The notes below the pieces were generated by a model. It had not been told where the DNA came from. It searched no databases and saw only the letters and a program-made list of their open reading frames with translations. A stretch of DNA of 64,000 nt, from assembly GCA_002452855.1 (NCBI GenBank), contig DKFS01000069.1:26883-90882 (forward strand), written 5' to 3'. Positions 60,471-64,000 of the stretch are shown in pieces. Position numbers and translations under genes: made by a program. This stretch comes from Sulfurospirillum sp. UBA6790. GTDB lineage: Bacteria; Campylobacterota; Campylobacteria; Campylobacterales; Sulfurospirillaceae. Each line of letters begins with the position of its first letter. Within the stretch, counting starts at the first letter, position 1.

Positions 60471-61863
60471 CAGAACTCCTTTTAAATAATATTAATGTTT
60501 CAATTCGTTTAATGACGTCTTCGTATCCAATGACTTCGAGAACTTCAAAAATAGAAGGACTAACGGAATTTCCGACCATTGCAATACGAATGGCTTGCGC
60601 TAAATCTTTAAGCTTAAGGCCATTATTTTCCAAAAATGTTTTGGTAAATGTTTCAAATTCACCCGCATTTTGAAGTGGATTTATCTTTTTGAGCTCATTT
60701 ACATACTGGGTTAAAATTTCAACACTCTTTGTGTCCAGAAATTTCTCAATAGCTTTTGCGTCATAAGCTTGTGGCGCTTCGATAATCTGTTTAATCATCG
60801 CGGCAAATTCGACCAAAGTCTTCGCTCGATCACGAAGGGCATCAAGAAGCAACTCTTTTTTTACATGTAATGAAATATCAACATCAAAATAACGAAGTTC
60901 CTCTACCAAACGCTCATAAGAAGCCTGCTTAATATAATGCGTATTGAGCCAAACCAATTTCTCTTGATTATACGCAGAAGCCGATTTATTGATGTTAGAT
61001 GGATCAAATAAAACTTTCATCTCATCCATTGAAAAAATCTCTTGATCGCCATGACTCCAACCGAGACGAATCAAAAAATTGAGCAATGTTTCAGGTAAAT
61101 AGCCTGCTTTTTTGTATTCCATTACATCCATTGCGCCATCACGTTTAGAGAGTTTTTTACCCTCAGGATTGAGAATCATTGGTACATGGTAGAATTTAGG
61201 AATATCAAACCCAAATGCTTGGTATAAAATAATCTGTTTTGGTGTATTTGAAAGGTGATCATCTCCACGAATGACTTCGTTCACACCCATCAAAGCATCA
61301 TCAATTACAACAACAAAATTATACGTTGGCGTGCCATCACTTCGTGCGATGATAAAATCATCCAACATATCACTTGCATTAAAGCTCACTTCACCTTTGA
61401 CACCATCGACAAAGGAAATAACACCACTGGTAGGCGCTTTAATACGAATAACCGGTTCAACGCCTTCTGGAGGAGTTCCCGTAAAATCACGGTATCTACC
61501 ATCGTATCGTGGGCGTTCTTTGCGTGCCATTTGCTCTTCACGAAGGGCATCAAGTTCTTCTTTGCTCATGTAACATTTATACGCTTTGCCTGCATCTAGA
61601 AGCTTTTGCACATAGTTTTTATACAAATCAAAACGCTCGGATTGATAGACAATCTCACCTTCATGCTCAAGTCCAACCCACTTAAATGCTTCTACAATCG
61701 CATCTGCAGCCTCTTTGGAGTTACGCGCAAGATCGGTATCTTCAATTCTAAGTAAAAACTTTCCATTATTTCTTTTTGCCCATAGATAACTATAAAGCGC
61801 CGTTCTGAGCCCTCCAATATGTAAATATCCTGTCGGACTGGGGGCAAAACGTGTCACAATCAT
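60463..61863 (-). CDS. gltX: Glutamyl-tRNA synthetase
   Basis: A 466-residue class I synthetase: HIGH-type motif FAPSPTGYLHIGGLRTALYS and KMSKS-type KLSKRDGAMD are present, with LLRIEDTDLARN. Campylobacterota carry two GluRS forms, one specific for tRNA-Gln; the sequence does not say which this is. First gene of a gltX-malic enzyme-upp run. Confidence 0.95.
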   Translation of the reverse strand: MIVTRFAPSPTGYLHIGGLRTALYSYLWAKRNNGKFLLRIEDTDLARNSKEAADAIVEAFKWVGLEHEGEIVYQSERFDLYKNYVQKLLDAGKAYKCYMSKEELDALREEQMARKERPRYDGRYRDFTGTPPEGVEPVIRIKAPTSGVISFVDGVKGEVSFNASDMLDDFIIARSDGTPTYNFVVVIDDALMGVNEVIRGDDHLSNTPKQIILYQAFGFDIPKFYHVPMILNPEGKKLSKRDGAMDVMEYKKAGYLPETLLNFLIRLGWSHGDQEIFSMDEMKVLFDPSNINKSASAYNQEKLVWLNTHYIKQASYERLVEELRYFDVDISLHVKKELLLDALRDRAKTLVEFAAMIKQIIEAPQAYDAKAIEKFLDTKSVEILTQYVNELKKINPLQNAGEFETFTKTFLENNGLKLKDLAQAIRIAMVGNSVSPSIFEVLEVIGYEDVIKRIETLILFKRSSGE

Positions 61864-62064
61864 GACTCACCTTTTACTGTATTTTTTCAAAGTTATGTAA
61901 AAATTATGTATCATTTTGTTACGAGGAGAACAAAAAATCTACGCGAGGAGCGATAAAACCATTTTTTTAATTTTTTTTGCCAAAAAAAATGCTATCATTC
62001 GTAGCCTCTTATTTTTAATACAGCACGATTATATAGCGATTTTTCTTAAAACAAAGGATTATGA

Positions 62065-62922
62065 ATGACAGTTAAACTGAAATTGTTTAGTTTGGTAACT
62101 TTGTGTATGCCCCTACTTTTCGCAACCACTATTGCAAACGCAAGCACACTTGATGGTGTCTCTCTTATTATTAATAAAGAACCTATTACACTCTACGATG
62201 TTTACAAATATTCCCAACGCTTCAAGCTCTCTAAAAAAGAGGCTTTGGATATTTTGGTACGCCAAAAATTAGAAGACTCTGAAATCAAAAAACAAGGCAT
62301 TGATGTTACCAATTTTGAAGTAGACCAATACATTGAAAATCTAGCTATCAGCAATAAAATGAATCAGTATGACTTCTTAAATATGATTCGCTCTAAAAAT
62401 ATTGATATTGCAGATTACAAAGAAGATATCAAAAAGAAACTTCAACGAGACAAACTTTACAAAAAAATTGTCAATACAAAAATGCAACAAGCCAGTGATG
62501 GTGAGCTACTCGCATACTTCAATGAAAATCAAAACGAATTCTCTCAAGCAGGTTCTTTTGACGTTACAATCTATACGAGCACCAACCAACAAAGTTTAGC
62601 GACCATTCAAAATAATCCAATGAGTGCCATGAGTGATGTTGAACTCAAAGATGTTTCGTTTGAGGCAACAAAAATGGATCAAAACCTAGCAGCGCTTTTA
62701 AACAAAACTGCGGTTGGTAAATTTTCTACTATTGTAAAATCTGACTCAAATTACGTTATGTTTTTTGTAAAAGATAAGCACGATATTAAAACCGTTTCGT
62801 TTGCAGACGCAAAAAATTATATCTATTCTAAACTCGCTGAAGGAAAAGAGCAAAAATCTATTGAAGAGTATTTTGAAAAATTAAAATCTTCAGCAAACAT
62901 TCAAGTCGTAAGAGCGCCGTAG
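62065..62922 (+). CDS. SurA-like periplasmic chaperone (Cj1289-like)
   Basis: A 285-residue exported protein with a signal peptide (LVTLCMPLLFATTIANA), a SurA N-terminal-type helical domain (GVSLIINKEPITLYDVYKYS, ~25-160) and a C-terminal parvulin-like region (~160-280) that lacks a strong catalytic signature. It resembles the Campylobacter chaperone Cj1289, which helps outer-membrane proteins fold. Monocistronic; the ~200 bp upstream holds only AT-rich promoter-like sequence. Confidence 0.88.
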   Translation: MTVKLKLFSLVTLCMPLLFATTIANASTLDGVSLIINKEPITLYDVYKYSQRFKLSKKEALDILVRQKLEDSEIKKQGIDVTNFEVDQYIENLAISNKMNQYDFLNMIRSKNIDIADYKEDIKKKLQRDKLYKKIVNTKMQQASDGELLAYFNENQNEFSQAGSFDVTIYTSTNQQSLATIQNNPMSAMSDVELKDVSFEATKMDQNLAALLNKTAVGKFSTIVKSDSNYVMFFVKDKHDIKTVSFADAKNYIYSKLAEGKEQKSIEEYFEKLKSSANIQVVRAP

Positions 62923-62943
62923 ATTTTTCAAAGCGTAATATAT

Positions 62944-62986
62944 AAAAAAAGGGGCTGCTTCCCAAATGGGAGCAGCCCCTTTTTTA
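62944..62986. terminator. Bidirectional rho-independent terminator
   Basis: GGGGCTGCTTCCC (62951-62963) pairs with GGGAGCAGCCCC (62968-62979), with one bulged T, flanked by A-run and T-run. It separates the convergent SurA-like and accC genes. Confidence 0.9.
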
Positions 62987-62993
62987 ATGCTTG

Positions 62994-64000
62994 TTAATAG
63001 CGTGAAAGATAGTTCGTATCGAATTTGTTCTCAATAAAATCTTTATTATCCATCATATTTAAATGAAAATCACGAACCGTTTTAATACCCTCAATTTGTA
63101 ACTCGCTAAGCGCTTGTTTCATTTTGGCAATCGCACGTGTGCGGTTTTCTCCCCAAACAACAAGCTTTCCAATCATAGAGTCATAATGTGGTGGTACAGA
63201 GTAGCCTTGATACGCATGAGAATCCATACGAACATTGCGACCACCAGGAATGATGTACTTTGTAATTTTACCCGGACTTGGAATGAATTTAACAGGGTCT
63301 TCAGCTGTAATACGACACTCTATTGAATGTCCACGAAACGTAAGTGCGCTTTGATCAAAAAGCTTCTCACCTTCTGCCACGCGAATCATCCACTCGATAA
63401 TATCAATACCACTGACCATCTCACTGACACAGTGTTCGACTTGAAGTCTGGTATTCATTTCCATAAAGTAGAAGTTTTTATCGGCATCTAAAAGAAACTC
63501 AAACGTACCAGCGTTTTCGTAACCGATATATTTCGTTGCTTTGACTGCCACAGCATGAAGGCGTGCACGTGTTTTATCATCTAATGCAATCGCAGGCGAT
63601 TCTTCAATGAGTTTTTGGTGACGTCGTTGCATCGAACAGTCACGCTCACCGATATGTACAACATTGCCGAAAGAATCGCCAATGACTTGTACTTCAATGT
63701 GTCGTGGATTTTTAATGTACTTCTCCATATAGAGTGTACCATCACCAAAGGCACTGAGCGCTTCACTTTCCGCCGCAAGAAACGATTTTTCCAAATCTTC
63801 CATCTTCTCAACGACACGCATACCGCGTCCACCACCGCCGGCACTGGCTTTAACGATCACTGGAAGTCCGATTTGTTCGGCAAGTTTTTTCGCGTCTTCT
63901 ACACTCTCTAATGCGCCATCACTTCCTAAAATAACAGGAACACCCGCTTTTTTCATGACATCCTGGGCTTTAGATTTATCACTCATCAACACCATAGAAT
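62994..64000 (-). CDS. accC: Biotin carboxylase subunit of acetyl-CoA carboxylase (partial, N-terminus outside)
   Basis: The frame is open to the window edge; the first ~110 residues of the usual ~450 lie outside. What is visible is the ATP-grasp core: VIVKASAGGGGRGMRVVEKM (glycine-rich loop), EVQVIGDSFGNVVHIGERDC, FYFMEMNTRLQVEH (catalytic) and the C-terminal domain GHSIECRITAEDP. It carboxylates biotin on AccB. accB would be expected upstream on the minus strand. Confidence 0.95.
   Translation of the reverse strand, partial: SMVLMSDKSKAQDVMKKAGVPVILGSDGALESVEDAKKLAEQIGLPVIVKASAGGGGRGMRVVEKMEDLEKSFLAAESEALSAFGDGTLYMEKYIKNPRHIEVQVIGDSFGNVVHIGERDCSMQRRHQKLIEESPAIALDDKTRARLHAVAVKATKYIGYENAGTFEFLLDADKNFYFMEMNTRLQVEHCVSEMVSGIDIIEWMIRVAEGEKLFDQSALTFRGHSIECRITAEDPVKFIPSPGKITKYIIPGGRNVRMDSHAYQGYSVPPHYDSMIGKLVVWGENRTRAIAKMKQALSELQIEGIKTVRDFHLNMMDNKDFIENKFDTNYLSRY

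Overview
The window looks like a chromosomal segment of a Campylobacterota (former Epsilonproteobacteria) species, most probably Sulfurospirillum or a close relative. The grounds are the futalosine-pathway enzyme MqnA, a Wolinella-type protein-thiocarboxylate methionine cluster (hcyS, hcyF, hcyD, metY), a Cj1289/SurA-like chaperone, arsenic genes and many short 4-bp-overlapping operons. The genus is an inference. No phage, transposase or CRISPR array was seen.

Layout. 1-7.2 kb: a coiled-coil protein, a periplasmic protein, tex, an AT-rich gene of unknown role, a winged-helix/nucleotidyltransferase pair with its own palindromic operator, a nitroreductase and a monooxygenase-like protein. 7.3-14.4 kb: a Crp/Fnr regulator, a TolC-HlyD-DevC-DevA type exporter, a DTW protein and a chemoreceptor; three FNR-type boxes sit where class II activation would need them. 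14.5-25.8 kb: housekeeping and accessory metabolism (GH3, dicarboxylate symporter, thioesterase, acetyltransferase, MarR, LysE, flavin enzymes, TauE). 25.8-31.5 kb: a Cus-type Cu/Ag efflux operon. 31.7-35.4 kb: a HTH-hemerythrin-PAS-GGDEF fusion and a two-component system. 35.4-37.3 kb: an AT-rich island of tiny ORFs with an orphan HicA-like toxin.

38.2-48.3 kb is one functional block. Sulfate is activated by CysDN, APS is reduced by a 4Fe-4S CysH, and sulfite is reduced by a siroheme sulfite reductase fused to a TusA domain; CysG makes the siroheme. HcyS, HcyF and HcyD carry the sulfur as a protein thiocarboxylate, and MetY turns it into homocysteine. A tRNA-Thr and mnmA follow. 49.8-54.4 kb holds redox and arsenic genes (C_GCAxxG_C_C protein, mini-thioredoxin, rhodanese, diguanylate cyclase, ArsP-like permease, two ArsC). 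54.5-64 kb is core metabolism: an MreB-like protein, TerC, MqnA, GdhA, Upp, malic enzyme, GltX, a SurA-like chaperone and the 3' part of accC.

Three repeat signals cut across the genes. (1) The palindrome TTACATGTAA occurs 33 times by my count, in genes and between them. (2) An intergenic hairpin family has five copies whose stems differ in sequence but stay paired. (3) A second structured element occurs in two inverted copies flanking the sulfite reductase-cysG pair.
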